Positions 9,060-18,826 of a DNA stretch of 64,000 bases are shown here, one piece after another. The stretch is from Cyanocohniella sp. LLY (GTDB lineage Bacteria > Cyanobacteriota > Cyanobacteriia > Cyanobacteriales > Nostocaceae): NCBI GenBank assembly GCA_022241785.1, contig JAKOMP010000014.1, positions 27,904 to 91,903 of the forward strand, in the 5' to 3' direction. A program made the position numbers and the translations under genes. The notes beneath the pieces were generated by a model. The model saw nothing but the letters and a program-made list of their open reading frames with translations, was not told the DNA's origin and did no database searches. Within the stretch, counting starts at the first letter, position 1. Every line of letters starts with the position of its first letter.

Positions 9060-10157
9060 TTATTTTAATGAGCGAAATATGACTCTTCCCGGAGACTCTT
9101 GTTGATTAATGCGTGTATACACCCGCAGACAAGTTAAAACTTCCCCCGGAATACCGCCGCAGTCTAGTTGCAGGTCATCTTTGGATAAAAGGCAGATATC
9201 GGCATAAATTCCTGACAATTGACGAATCCGTACGTCATGACCTGCACTAATGGCCGTTTGTGCCATTTTTTTCAAGATGCGCCGTGATTCTTGTTGCAAC
9301 TTACCCCACCAAGAATAGCGTTCGGCTGGGGGGACAAATATTAATGAGTGTATGGCTTCATCTAAGTCAATGCCAGCCCGTAGGGTTAATAAGGGGTCAA
9401 GATTTTCTTCAGCTTTTTGGATGCGGTGCAGGCGATCGCCTAAGGTATCTATATATTGAGTGCGCTGTTCTGGTTTGGATTGCAAGTTGATCACATCGAA
9501 GCTAAACACGCTTTTTAAGGAATGATGTAATTCTGGGTCTATGTCTATCAGTTTGAGTAATAAATGGACAAATCCGGCGAATAAGTACACGTCTTGAGAA
9601 GCTGCATTGGGGTCGATGTCACAATTAAATAGAACTTTTTCTGATAAGCACAAGCCTTTGGCTTTGACGGTACCATTTAATCCGGGGTACATAATTTCAT
9701 CACGACTGAAAGGCAGTTTAACTAAATGCACATTATCTGCTGTAGCCCCAATTTCTTGGGCTAAGTCTAATGCTTTTTGTCGCCAAGTTATTGCCAAATT
9801 TTCTGGTATGCGGAGCAATTTTCGGTGAATTTCATTCCATAATTCGCCGTCGGTTTGGCTTTGTAATGGCGAATTTCCTAAATATAAGTTGAGTTCGCTG
9901 TCAGTATTAAAAGCATCGCGCAGATGTATGAGTTTTAGTTCACTAGCAAGGGTGATTATTTCGGGAATATCATCGGTTTTTGGTTGCAATAAGTTATGAA
10001 TTTCTTGCAGTAGTTCGTCGCATATTTCGGCCCCTGGATCTAGTGGTAGTTCTGTGCGTGCCTGGTTTAAGGTCGCCTCTAGTCCGTGGAGACTAAATTT
10101 GAGTAGTTTGGCTAGTTCTGAGTTTTTTATTGCTAATAGTTGGTGTAAATGCTGCAT
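9060..10157 (-). CDS. Unknown protein, third gene of the Hsp70/dynamin group
   Basis: A 365-residue protein not assigned to a family. It looks mainly helical, with a leucine-rich N-terminal third, an RQKALDLAQEIGA segment mid-way and a PPAERYSWWGKLQQESRRIL stretch near residue 280. No signal peptide, membrane segment or catalytic motif is visible. It follows the Hsp70-like gene on the same strand after a gap of 213 bases. Its place suggests it may be the third partner, perhaps an adaptor, as SrfA is beside SrfB and SrfC in proteobacteria; I see no sequence likeness to SrfA and offer this only from gene order. Confidence 0.6.
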   Translation of the reverse strand: MQHLHQLLAIKNSELAKLLKFSLHGLEATLNQARTELPLDPGAEICDELLQEIHNLLQPKTDDIPEIITLASELKLIHLRDAFNTDSELNLYLGNSPLQSQTDGELWNEIHRKLLRIPENLAITWRQKALDLAQEIGATADNVHLVKLPFSRDEIMYPGLNGTVKAKGLCLSEKVLFNCDIDPNAASQDVYLFAGFVHLLLKLIDIDPELHHSLKSVFSFDVINLQSKPEQRTQYIDTLGDRLHRIQKAEENLDPLLTLRAGIDLDEAIHSLIFVPPAERYSWWGKLQQESRRILKKMAQTAISAGHDVRIRQLSGIYADICLLSKDDLQLDCGGIPGEVLTCLRVYTRINQQESPGRVIFRSLK

Positions 10158-10216
10158 GAAGATTAAGAATTAACTAACCGAAAAAGGGGCAAAGCTAAGA
10201 GTGTGGGAGAGTTGAG

Positions 10217-10262
10217 AAAGATAAAACCAATTCGCAATTCCCAATTCGCAATTCGCAATTAA
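10217..10262. repeat. AATTCGC short tandem repeat
   Basis: Repeated CAATTCGCAATTC units, imperfect, in the gap between the Hsp70-like gene and its downstream neighbour. The same word family (AATTCGTAATT) recurs near 23940, 34325, 36612 and 43010. Confidence 0.7.
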
Positions 10263-10370
10263 TTCAGCCACCCACAAGGGGCGAGGTTTTAAACCTAACT
10301 TTTCTGATAAATAAGGGAACTACTCTAAAGTCTTCCCCCTATTCCCTACTCCCTACTCGCCACTCCCGTC

Positions 10371-13300
10371 TTAATGTATGCCGCAAAAGGGATCGCGTTC
10401 TTTATCTACTTCGTTGGGTTGCAGTTCTAGTTCGGCACGATAAACGCATCCTTCTTGTTTGAGACATTCTTGACTGGTGGATGTCCAGTAGGGAACTTCG
10501 CCGGCGTGCATTCGCAAAATGCCTCGGTTATCCAGGGTGACGCAATATTGGCAAGGATAATCTGTGGTGATGTCGGGTTTACTTAAAGCGCCAATGCGTA
10601 TCCATTTTTTAGTGTTAGTTGTGCTATCTGTTTGATAGATATAAAAGGTGTGCTGACTGGTATGGGGAAAGGGAGGTAAGGAGTTACTAACTAAACCATA
10701 TTCTGGATGGGTGGCGTTATCATGGACATAATGAAATTCTCGCAGCAATTGATTATTATCTTTGTCGATTTCAAAGACTAGGTGATAGGCGTTTGGTTGA
10801 TCAACGGTGGCTGACTCAATGACATTGACGGCAATATCACCATCATTTAAGTTTTGTTTGGGGCCTTCTACGGCTATATTCCATTTCAAGTTACCATCAG
10901 CAAATAGCGCTGATGTTTCGGAGGCTGCGGCTAAGGCTGCGCCGACATCGATTCCGGGAACATCAATTAAATAATGGGGTGTTCCTTGACATAGCAGGAC
11001 GCTAAATTGTAGGGTTTGGTCGATTTCAAATTGAACTTTGATTTTTTTGAGAAACTCGGCTTCTTGCATTCCTAGTTTCTGCATCAGGTTTTTGCCGTCG
11101 AAGCTACCCCAAAGTCGTAAGTCTCCGTCTTCGTAATCTTGACGGTAAATTATGTTAGTTAATTGTATCCCTTGCCATTCGGTACGCACTTTGGCGGCTG
11201 TTTCGCTGGGGGCGATTTGATAAAGTTCTTGTCCGGCTTTGAATATGGGTAAGAGTTCGTTACTTTGGGTTTTGCGTTTGAAGTTGCAGGGCAAATAATA
11301 AAATAAGTTTTTAACGTCTATTTCCAGTTGATTTGCACCTTTTCGTAGTAATTCTTTGGATTCTTCGGGATCGAATCTGAGTCTTCGCAGTTTTTCGGCG
11401 TAGCAAGCACCGGCGGAGGTGGCTAGTTTGGTAAATTCTAAAACAAAGGTAATGCGTTCTGGATTCCAAACGAAATACGGTGAGTTGCTAAATTCTTGAT
11501 AAATATGGCGCTGTACTAAATCAAGATTACAAGTTTTACCAGAAAGAATTAACCAATCAACTTTGTGGGTGTTCCAAGTATCTGTATCTTGGGCGCTGAG
11601 ACGACTTTCCATAAGTCCTTTAGCAATGCCAATCCCTTCTTTGATGGCGGAAGATGCCGCACGTTCAAATTGCTGACTATCTAAGGTGACACTGATACTA
11701 TCTGGATCTCTAACTTGGAATTTAATTACACTTTGATGCAGTAATTCTAAAATCTGTTGTTCGGAAACTGTAAAGGTTAGAAGTGAATTATCTGCTGGTG
11801 GTTTTTGTCCGAGTTGCAGTTTGGCAGCTTCGGCATAATCCCACAATGTATAAAAGGTTTGTAGTCGTTGGGGTGCTTGTTGCCAGCGGGTTGGTAATAC
11901 TTTTTCGGCTGTATCTAGGGCATCTTTATAAGCAGCATCGCCTTCAGGATTTTCTCTATCTAAGCATTTTAATAGGCTGCCGTTTTTAAATTTGCCTTTT
12001 TCGAGGAAACGTTCGTTTAATTCGGCACTAATTAAATCTTCTAACTTTTCACAATCAATGTCACCGTTGGTTACTGCTGTGAGAAGAAAATCGGCGATCG
12101 CTACTTTCAACAATCTGAAGATTCTCAGGGTGATTAATTCACCACCCAACTGTAAATGTCCCGATGAACCTAATAGTTTTGGGGTGAGTTTATAGTAACG
12201 TCCACCTAATCCTCTATCTTCATGTTCAGCAAAGGATGGGGTTTTATCTTCTAAAGTTAATTCTATTAATGCTAAGTCAGTAGTTCCGCCGCCGATATCC
12301 AAAACTAAAACGTTTTGTGACCATTTATTCCCTACTTGGCGACAACGAGTTTTAAATGACTCAATCCCAATATTCAGATTACCGCCAAATTCTCGCCAGA
12401 GAAAGAATATAGCTACCGAGACGGCTTCATCGTAGGCGGTTTGGACATCATCAATACCCAACTGTTCAACTAATTGTCTCACTTCCTTCCGCACTACGGG
12501 AGGGGCGACGGTGGGATAAGTGACCACGGCTGTGAGAAATTCGCCCTCAGAAAATTTGCGTCTGGCGCGTTGGCGGTAGTCTTCTGTTAACTCGATGAGA
12601 TGGGCCCAGGCTGCTTGAATCAGTTCACTAACATGAATTGACTCTTCCTCACCACCTATCATTATCGGAAAAGACCGATCTTGCCCAAAATAGCGCTTGG
12701 GTGAATGGTGAAATCTGCTGATAATTTCCTTTAATGAACTACTTGTACCTTGGGCGATCGCTTTTTTGCGATTATCTCTAGCTTCTCTTCCCATGCGTAA
12801 GCGTAAATCTGGTAAGCTAGCCACTTCCAACTCACTGGGAATTTCTGTATCCCGGCGGTCAATATCTAGAACTACAGGAATTAAATTTTGCGATTCTAAG
12901 GTAGGGACACGAAAAACTTCATGATATATCTGGTACAGTTTTTTACTAACCGCCCGGCGGAATTTATCACTATTTCCTAAACATAATTCGATTTGACGAA
13001 TGGCTTCCAAAAATCCTGCCTTTTGGTCACTCGCAAAAATTTCACACAAGCGACTCGGTTCAACTTCCAAGTTTTTACTAATATCAGCAATAAACTTTTC
13101 CCATTCATAGGGATTGACATCAGGTAACGCTTCTTCAACGGGAGAACTCAACCATTGTGACAGGCGATCGCGTAATCTAATTTCTTGTTCTTTTGGTAAA
13201 ATTTCCGCAATTGGCACTTCAATGGGGTCAAACAGCGTCACTGTAGAATTGGATGTGCCAAAATCTAAAGCAAACCATCCAGGAAATCGTTTTTGCTGTT

Positions 13301-13769
13301 TTTTAATTGCTTGTTGCAAAACATAATTGCTCAGTTGAAAATCGGCGCTAACAGCATCTATATCGATAATTTTTTCATCATAAACTAGAGGTGACCACAA
13401 ATAGCAGGAAGCTTCACTTTGCCGAGGTTCAGATAGTAGCGGATCTCCTAAAGGATCAGAATCGAAATACTCAACAGTTACTTCTAAAGTACAATTAATT
13501 GGTTCTGTTAAAGGGGTTTCTAATTTACAAGGATATTGTTCTAATTGCCCAATTTGCGAAATTTTGGGAGTTACCGAATCAAATGGTTTATATGCTTTTT
13601 TAATTTGCCTAGCTAAGTCATCTGGTGTCCCAGTAACAATGCAGTTAATTCTGGCTATGTGAGGCACATTATCACCAGCAGCGACAAGTTGAATAGTGGG
13701 TAGTTCTAAATATTCACTTTCGTTAATACGTATCTGGAAGTTGGGCGGGAGTCGAATTTCTACAGGCAT
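10371..13769 (-). CDS. Giant Hsp70/actin-fold ATPase (SrfB-like)
   Basis: An 1132-residue protein with a nucleotide-binding domain of the Hsp70/actin superfamily set inside it. Residues 1-160 look beta-rich. The first phosphate loop is LDFGTSNST at 168-176, the second is VLDIGGGTTDLAL near 485-497, and an adenosine-loop-like LILSGKTCNLDL lies near 740. The last 350 residues are beta-rich with several cysteines, two of them as CQYC. Size and layout recall SrfB proteins of proteobacteria, and its neighbour is a dynamin-like GTPase as SrfC is. No J-domain or GrpE gene is near, so it is unlikely to be an ordinary DnaK. It lies 139 bases after the GTPase gene on the same strand. Role unknown; fold confident, SrfB relation inferred. 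Confidence 0.75.
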   Translation of the reverse strand: MPVEIRLPPNFQIRINESEYLELPTIQLVAAGDNVPHIARINCIVTGTPDDLARQIKKAYKPFDSVTPKISQIGQLEQYPCKLETPLTEPINCTLEVTVEYFDSDPLGDPLLSEPRQSEASCYLWSPLVYDEKIIDIDAVSADFQLSNYVLQQAIKKQQKRFPGWFALDFGTSNSTVTLFDPIEVPIAEILPKEQEIRLRDRLSQWLSSPVEEALPDVNPYEWEKFIADISKNLEVEPSRLCEIFASDQKAGFLEAIRQIELCLGNSDKFRRAVSKKLYQIYHEVFRVPTLESQNLIPVVLDIDRRDTEIPSELEVASLPDLRLRMGREARDNRKKAIAQGTSSSLKEIISRFHHSPKRYFGQDRSFPIMIGGEEESIHVSELIQAAWAHLIELTEDYRQRARRKFSEGEFLTAVVTYPTVAPPVVRKEVRQLVEQLGIDDVQTAYDEAVSVAIFFLWREFGGNLNIGIESFKTRCRQVGNKWSQNVLVLDIGGGTTDLALIELTLEDKTPSFAEHEDRGLGGRYYKLTPKLLGSSGHLQLGGELITLRIFRLLKVAIADFLLTAVTNGDIDCEKLEDLISAELNERFLEKGKFKNGSLLKCLDRENPEGDAAYKDALDTAEKVLPTRWQQAPQRLQTFYTLWDYAEAAKLQLGQKPPADNSLLTFTVSEQQILELLHQSVIKFQVRDPDSISVTLDSQQFERAASSAIKEGIGIAKGLMESRLSAQDTDTWNTHKVDWLILSGKTCNLDLVQRHIYQEFSNSPYFVWNPERITFVLEFTKLATSAGACYAEKLRRLRFDPEESKELLRKGANQLEIDVKNLFYYLPCNFKRKTQSNELLPIFKAGQELYQIAPSETAAKVRTEWQGIQLTNIIYRQDYEDGDLRLWGSFDGKNLMQKLGMQEAEFLKKIKVQFEIDQTLQFSVLLCQGTPHYLIDVPGIDVGAALAAASETSALFADGNLKWNIAVEGPKQNLNDGDIAVNVIESATVDQPNAYHLVFEIDKDNNQLLREFHYVHDNATHPEYGLVSNSLPPFPHTSQHTFYIYQTDSTTNTKKWIRIGALSKPDITTDYPCQYCVTLDNRGILRMHAGEVPYWTSTSQECLKQEGCVYRAELELQPNEVDKERDPFCGIH

Positions 13770-13908
13770 TGTTTTTCTTTTGTTGGGAAGGGGTTTATTA
13801 AAATTTATTGGTGTTGATCATTGAATATCTGAATTTATTCCGCGCAAAGGCGCAAAGGTACAAAGAAAAAAATATGAGGTTGTTTATGCAGATGTACTGA
13901 GTTCTCTT

Positions 13909-16455
13909 CTAACCCCTTTCTACCTCTGAATAAGACATAGTAGAAATTGCCGAAAGAATCTGCAACCAGGTGGGAATAGCAACTTTACCTGGAGAATCGC
14001 TAGCAGCAATATGTCTGAGTAATTCTTCTTTTTTAGACAAATTTTGTAGCGTCGGAATAATTTGATCTAAAATCCCTTCGAGTTCGGCGTTTACTTGCTG
14101 ATTGATTTCGCTGACGTATTGCACTAAATGTAAACTGGCACTAGCGATGATTTCATCTCTGAGTCGCAATACAAAAAGTTGATGATTGGCAGTTCTTGGG
14201 AAGTCTTGACTTTTTTCTGGGGCCCAATCAAATATTTGACCAATATTATGTTTTTCGTCTTGTCGCGCTAAGGGAAACATTATCTCTGGTGAAATTGTTT
14301 TTTCTTGACTATTAATTTCCGAAATAATTGCTTCTTGCCATTGGATAGGATCACATCCCAGTAGCAATTGATAAAATATATCGGCTGCTTCTACACCAAA
14401 TTTGCTTTCAATTTCTGGTTCCATTTCTGGTTGCAGAAGTTCTTGTAAATAATCACGTTCTGGGGCTATGTGATTTGATAATTTACTTAATAAATCTGTG
14501 ACGGCTTGATGAATGCGATCGCGGGCAAAGTTTTCTAGTTCTTTAACTGTTTTTTCAAAGGACGGATAAAAGTCATCACTCTTTGTTGGTAAGGCACTAT
14601 TAACTCGATTACCTCGGTTAAATAATTTGCCTGCTGCACCTTTAGATTCCGATAAAGAAATCATCCCATTACTGGCTTTGTTAAACAGCAAAGTCCACTC
14701 ATTCCAATTGAGAATTTTAAATGTAAGTTCATCTTTAACTACATCACTAACTACCTCTCCTCGGCGGTCTTTGAGTGGTTCTTTTCCTAAATCTTTTTGG
14801 AAATTACGATAAGTTTTATCCAAGTTTTCAATGGCAGCACGCAACTCGATTAAATCAGGATTATCTGTTGTGGGTATGCCTTGTTGATGAATTTCTTCAA
14901 TAATATTTTTCAGGTAATCTTGCTGCTGGCGTAAATTATCGGCAGCCCTACAAGTATCTTGATAAAGTTGTTTTAATCCGTGGGTGGCGACGTGATTTTG
15001 AATTAATTCTCGGAGTTTAGCAATACCCCCATCTTGGGCAAAGTAACCTAGTTGTCTGCCTAAACGACTCCGAGGATCAGATTCTAACAACCGTTCACTT
15101 AATAGCTGCCATTTTCGTTGCAACCGCTTCGATCGTTCTAGATAATCAGGATAGTCCAAATTCGCCAAAAATTCTGGTGAACCTGCTTTGACGCTACTAG
15201 AACGTTTAGCTAACTCAGCTAGTCCTAACAGTGGCGATGATAAAACAATGCGGTCTGGTTGGCTGGTGAATGCACTAGCGGCGTCAATGGTGGTTTGCAG
15301 AACTTTCAACCTGGATAAGACATCTTTTTCTGTTAAAGGATGAGGATCGGCGATTAGTTGATCAAGTTCTCGTTCACCACCTTCACTATCTAAAGGTAGC
15401 TGGTCAAAACGACCCACAGCCACCAAAATCAAATCCTTGAGGTCTTGTCCTGGTCGCTGCTGCTGCATCATGGTGAAAATTTTATTGGCGCGATCGCTTC
15501 CGGGGGTTTTCCCATTCAGCAAGACTAAAATTGTCTGTACTTCTGCCAATTCCCGCAGTGATAAAAAGGTATCCCTAGCACCGGAATTAGCCGCCCCTAA
15601 GCCGGGAAAATCCAACAAGATAAATTCCGAAGCACCTGTAAAATCCCAAATTTCCCGTGCTATTTTCACCTCAATATCCACACGGCGAATTAATGGGAAG
15701 CTATTTTGTAATAACTTGGTAGGTAATCTCTGGGGTGGACTCGGTAATTTAATATGAACAGGCGGTAAATCCTCAAAATTGAGAGTTTGGATAGCCATTG
15801 GCTGTTCGGCTAGCTGTAGCCCCTCACGGGCAGTGATGGCATCAATTTGGTAGCGTCCATTGCACATCGCTTGCCCATAGGATTGATAAGCACGTACAAA
15901 CAATACCAATTCCCGCAGTAAATAACGTAACTCTAGATTCTTACTGGTGTTCCACGCATCCTCGCACCAATTTATAATATCTCTGCCACTGTTTAACTTT
16001 GACGGAGAAATCAGGGACAGCCCCGCGGCTTTAGCCCTCTGATTGGCTTCTGCCAACATAAAACGTAGACACTCATTGACACCTTCATGGGACAGGTACT
16101 CTATAGTGAAATTACCTATTTGAGTAGTTAAAAAGCTTTCTTGGGGTACAAGATGAATAGCGGTGACATTCCCTGTGGTGGGATTTTCACTAATGGGCAA
16201 AGCATCTGCATACCCCATTAAACTACCTAAAAGCAAGGTCTTGCCGCTACTAAATTCTCCCATCACCCCAATTTTCACAGGCGATGTGGCAAGTTCTACC
16301 GTTTTCTCAGCAGCTTCGCGCAGACGCACCAGACAATCATCCAAGCTGACAGGTATCCAATCTTCTTGTTTAGAGGGATATTGCGGTACTGAATCTATTT
16401 TTTGGAGAATAAATTCCCCGTACTCTTTAAAACATTCCAGTTTTTCTGGTTCCAT
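13909..16455 (-). CDS. Dynamin-like GTPase (SrfC-like)
   Basis: About 848 residues with an N-terminal large-GTPase domain and long helical regions behind it. Counting from the GTG at 16470, G1 is GVMGEFSSGKT at 68-78, G2 lies in PTTGNVTAIH near 97, G3 is LLDFPGLG near 287, and the G4 position reads VGRFDQLP near 354 where most family members have T/NKxD. The stretch after residue 450 is rich in heptad-like helices. Such proteins remodel membranes or assemble on them. The ATG at 16455 (MEPEKLECF) is chosen over the GTG. It is the first gene of the minus-strand trio with the Hsp70-like ATPase. SrfC proteins have the same pairing; direct homology needs a profile search. Confidence 0.8.
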   Translation of the reverse strand: MEPEKLECFKEYGEFILQKIDSVPQYPSKQEDWIPVSLDDCLVRLREAAEKTVELATSPVKIGVMGEFSSGKTLLLGSLMGYADALPISENPTTGNVTAIHLVPQESFLTTQIGNFTIEYLSHEGVNECLRFMLAEANQRAKAAGLSLISPSKLNSGRDIINWCEDAWNTSKNLELRYLLRELVLFVRAYQSYGQAMCNGRYQIDAITAREGLQLAEQPMAIQTLNFEDLPPVHIKLPSPPQRLPTKLLQNSFPLIRRVDIEVKIAREIWDFTGASEFILLDFPGLGAANSGARDTFLSLRELAEVQTILVLLNGKTPGSDRANKIFTMMQQQRPGQDLKDLILVAVGRFDQLPLDSEGGERELDQLIADPHPLTEKDVLSRLKVLQTTIDAASAFTSQPDRIVLSSPLLGLAELAKRSSSVKAGSPEFLANLDYPDYLERSKRLQRKWQLLSERLLESDPRSRLGRQLGYFAQDGGIAKLRELIQNHVATHGLKQLYQDTCRAADNLRQQQDYLKNIIEEIHQQGIPTTDNPDLIELRAAIENLDKTYRNFQKDLGKEPLKDRRGEVVSDVVKDELTFKILNWNEWTLLFNKASNGMISLSESKGAAGKLFNRGNRVNSALPTKSDDFYPSFEKTVKELENFARDRIHQAVTDLLSKLSNHIAPERDYLQELLQPEMEPEIESKFGVEAADIFYQLLLGCDPIQWQEAIISEINSQEKTISPEIMFPLARQDEKHNIGQIFDWAPEKSQDFPRTANHQLFVLRLRDEIIASASLHLVQYVSEINQQVNAELEGILDQIIPTLQNLSKKEELLRHIAASDSPGKVAIPTWLQILSAISTMSYSEVERG

Positions 16456-16470
16456 AAAGCATTTTTCCAC

Positions 16471-16856
16471 TTGGCATCAATTTCTGTGAGTTTTATAACA
16501 TAAATACATGAGATCAGCAGATATTCATGCAAAGTGTTGATCAAACATTTGGCATTTACTACTAAACTATTTTTTACTACCGGCTTACACAATTATGAAC
16601 CGGATACTTATGTAAAAAAGATTAAGAATTAAAAATCAACCTTATTGATATTAAGTATAATTTTTTCTGTAAATACATTATCCAATTACGTAAATAGCTG
16701 ACTTCAGATTACCCCTTGATGGGAGCTTTTTATACAAAATTTCAAATTGCAGGCAACAAATTTAATATAGAGACATTTCGATAAAACATCTTGACAAACT
16801 ATCCATGTATAGCAAAGATTTTGGGAAACGGCACTATTGCTCAAATACCTGATGAA
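16471..16856. other. AT-rich upstream region of the GTPase gene
   Basis: Non-coding and AT-rich. It should hold the promoter of the GTPase/Hsp70 group, but no clear -10/-35 pair could be picked out. Confidence 0.4.
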
Positions 16857-17036
16857 TTATAAAGATTTAACTTTATCATCCTCAATGGGATCATCGGCTA
16901 ATCCATTAATAATTACTGATACACCTTCTTTGGCAAATTTATGAGCGATCGCCTCGCCAATTCCAGCACCAGTCACAATCGCCACTTTACCATCTAAGCG
17001 TCTAACCAAAGGAATACCTTCTGTACATTTCATCAT
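16857..17036 (-). pseudogene. Truncated short-chain dehydrogenase (SDR) remnant
   Basis: A 59-codon frame with the N-terminal Rossmann segment of an SDR oxidoreductase: GKVAIVTGAGIGEAIAHKFA, then GVSVIINGLADDPIED. The usual TGxxxGIG glycine motif has lost two residues (TGAGIG), and everything after the first beta-alpha-beta unit, including the YxxxK active site, is missing. The product could not be an active SDR. A full SDR is about 250 residues. Confidence 0.8.
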
Positions 17037-17224
17037 CTGTTAGTCGGCTGTTTCAGGTTGCCAAGCATGATTCTTACTTTTGGATTTGAGTATTTTGTCC
17101 ATTTTCAATACTTGTAATCCTGATATACAAAGCATCCAGCTTCAATTAGGTTCTTTTTATAATTGTTCTACTCTTTGATTTAGATACATCTGTCTTCAGT
17201 AGGGTTAAGTAGCAAATAGCTTTT

Positions 17225-17242
17225 GTTACGGTTATTCGTAAC
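17225..17242. promoter_or_regulatory. Palindrome upstream of the carotenoid protein gene
   Basis: GTTACG and CGTAAC form a perfect six-base inverted repeat around GTTATT, 27 bases before the start codon. It could be an operator or a small leader hairpin. The regulator is unknown. Confidence 0.4.
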
Positions 17243-17268
17243 ACTCATTAATCACAAGAACATTTGTT

Positions 17269-17760
17269 ATGACATACACCCAAACCAGCGATCCCAATAT
17301 TCGTGAATGTGTCGAATCTTGGAAAAACTTAGATGTAGATCAACAGTTGGCTTTGTTTTGGTTCATTTATGAAGAAATGGGCAGTTCCATTACACCAGCA
17401 GCCCCCGGTGCTAGCACTGTTTCACCAGAAATTGCCGAAGGTTTATTCAACCAAGTTCAAGAATTAAGCCACGAAGAACAATTGCAACTTCAGCGCGACA
17501 TCATCAACAAAGTAGATAATCAACTTAGCCGTGAATATGGCTCTTTAAGTGATACCACAAAGCTATTATTTTGGTATCGTTTAGCGCAAGGTATGGAAAA
17601 TTCGAGAATTATTCCTATGCCTCCTGGTTACAAGCTTTCATCTTCAGCGGAAACACTGCTGAACAAAATTAAGGCACTACCTTTTGAGAAACAGATTAAT
17701 CTTTTCCGTGATTACGTTTCACCAATGGGTGCTGAACCGAAACCAGGTGCTGAAGTTTAA
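17269..17760 (+). CDS. Helical carotenoid protein (OCP N-domain homologue)
   Basis: A 163-residue all-helical protein equal to the N-terminal domain of the orange carotenoid protein. These proteins bind a ketocarotenoid; depending on the paralogue they quench singlet oxygen or phycobilisome excitation. Trp31 and Tyr34 in LFWFIYEEMG have the same spacing as the carotenoid-contacting Trp41/Tyr44 of OCP, and Trp102 in LLFWYRLA fits the Trp110 position. Length is right for a stand-alone HCP. No C-terminal-domain homologue lies next to it, unlike the HCP that is paired with one in Anabaena. An intrinsic terminator follows. Confidence 0.9.
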   Translation: MTYTQTSDPNIRECVESWKNLDVDQQLALFWFIYEEMGSSITPAAPGASTVSPEIAEGLFNQVQELSHEEQLQLQRDIINKVDNQLSREYGSLSDTTKLLFWYRLAQGMENSRIIPMPPGYKLSSSAETLLNKIKALPFEKQINLFRDYVSPMGAEPKPGAEV

Positions 17761-17848
17761 ATATTTGCATTAACTGCATCCCGTTTTAGTGTGAACGCCT
17801 GCTGATAAGTAGCAATCTTCATCCTTAATTCTTTGTAAAAGCACATAA

Positions 17849-17876
17849 ATAACCCCGGTTTTTTGTCGGGGTTATC
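17849..17876 (+). terminator. Intrinsic terminator after the carotenoid protein gene
   Basis: ATAACCCCG pairs with CGGGGTTAT; the T-run lies in the loop, so termination could be bidirectional or weak. It is 90 bases after the stop codon. Confidence 0.6.
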
Positions 17877-18350
17877 AAGTCTTGTAAACAAAATCTTCTG
17901 ATATCTGGCGATTTATTATTCGTGAGTGCTAGTAAATAACTCAGACAACACTATAATTTCATAATATATAATCTTAAATAGACACAGAGTAAAGAAGTGA
18001 ATTTTTACCCTGTGTTAATCTAGGCTTTTCATTACAGAAGATGCACTCAAGTCGTAACGCTCTTTGTTTTATATGTAAAATATAAGCTAATTACTAAGTT
18101 TATTTCATCTATCTTGTGGGTAATTTCAATATTTTTGTTTTTGCAGTAAGATTTTTCATTCTTTTTTTATAGGAGAATTTAATTTGAATATAAATCAAGT
18201 TATATACACAACAGTTAGATTATTAACATTGTAGATTTTGTCACACATGCTCAATATAATGTCTGATATATAGTGCTGAATTAATACTGCATAAAATACT
18301 ATATCTTAACGTTGAATTTTATCATCCAGATATTATCAAAATGAAAAGTA

Positions 18351-18380
18351 AAACCCCAGGACTGGGAATCCCTGGGGTTT
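18351..18380. repeat. Perfect 10-base-stem hairpin
   Basis: AAACCCCAGG and CCTGGGGTTT form a perfect stem around a ten-base loop in an otherwise AT-rich gap. A terminator, a processed RNA end or a short palindromic repeat are all possible. Confidence 0.55.
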
Positions 18381-18599
18381 CTAACCTGACCACACTTCTA
18401 TTTGTAATATAAAATTTTGGAAAAATCAAAATTACAGTGGACATAAATCTGTAAATTTAGGCTAAAAAAAATGATGTATTTTCATGCTAAAAGTATGCTA
18501 GCAAGTAATTATTTAATGCCAATTACTAATCCACACATATAAAACTATACCCAAGGTAAAAATTATTATTTAAAGATACAAATAGAAAAGATATAATTC

Positions 18600-18743
18600 C
18601 CTGGTTTATGTCTAAAGACGTAATTTTTTAGACTTGATTTCTAATTGGGAATAGAGAAAAATAAAAACATCATGATACAACATGATTGTAGCCAATAAAA
18701 GTGACAGAAAGCCTACTTAATGCCCCGCCTGTGGGCATTTTTT
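18600..18743 (+). ncRNA. Possible small RNA ending in an intrinsic terminator
   Basis: There is no protein gene here, yet an excellent Rho-independent terminator stands at 18719-18743: AATGCCC, a seven-base loop, GGGCATT and a run of T. A second small hairpin (ATCATG/CATGAT, 18669-18686) precedes it. A terminator of this quality more than 800 bases from any upstream plus-strand gene implies a transcript of its own. The 5' end is a guess. Confidence 0.35.
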
Positions 18744-18826
18744 ATTTCTCGTAAGTAAGTTGGTGATAAAATTCAATTTATATGAAGGAAGATAAAATAT
18801 TCGTAGGGTGTGTTGTCGCGCCGCGC

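Noticed and set aside
10371-13769. Ordinary DnaK chaperone
   Set aside because: Twice the normal length, nucleotide domain begins near residue 165, and no dnaJ or grpE nearby.
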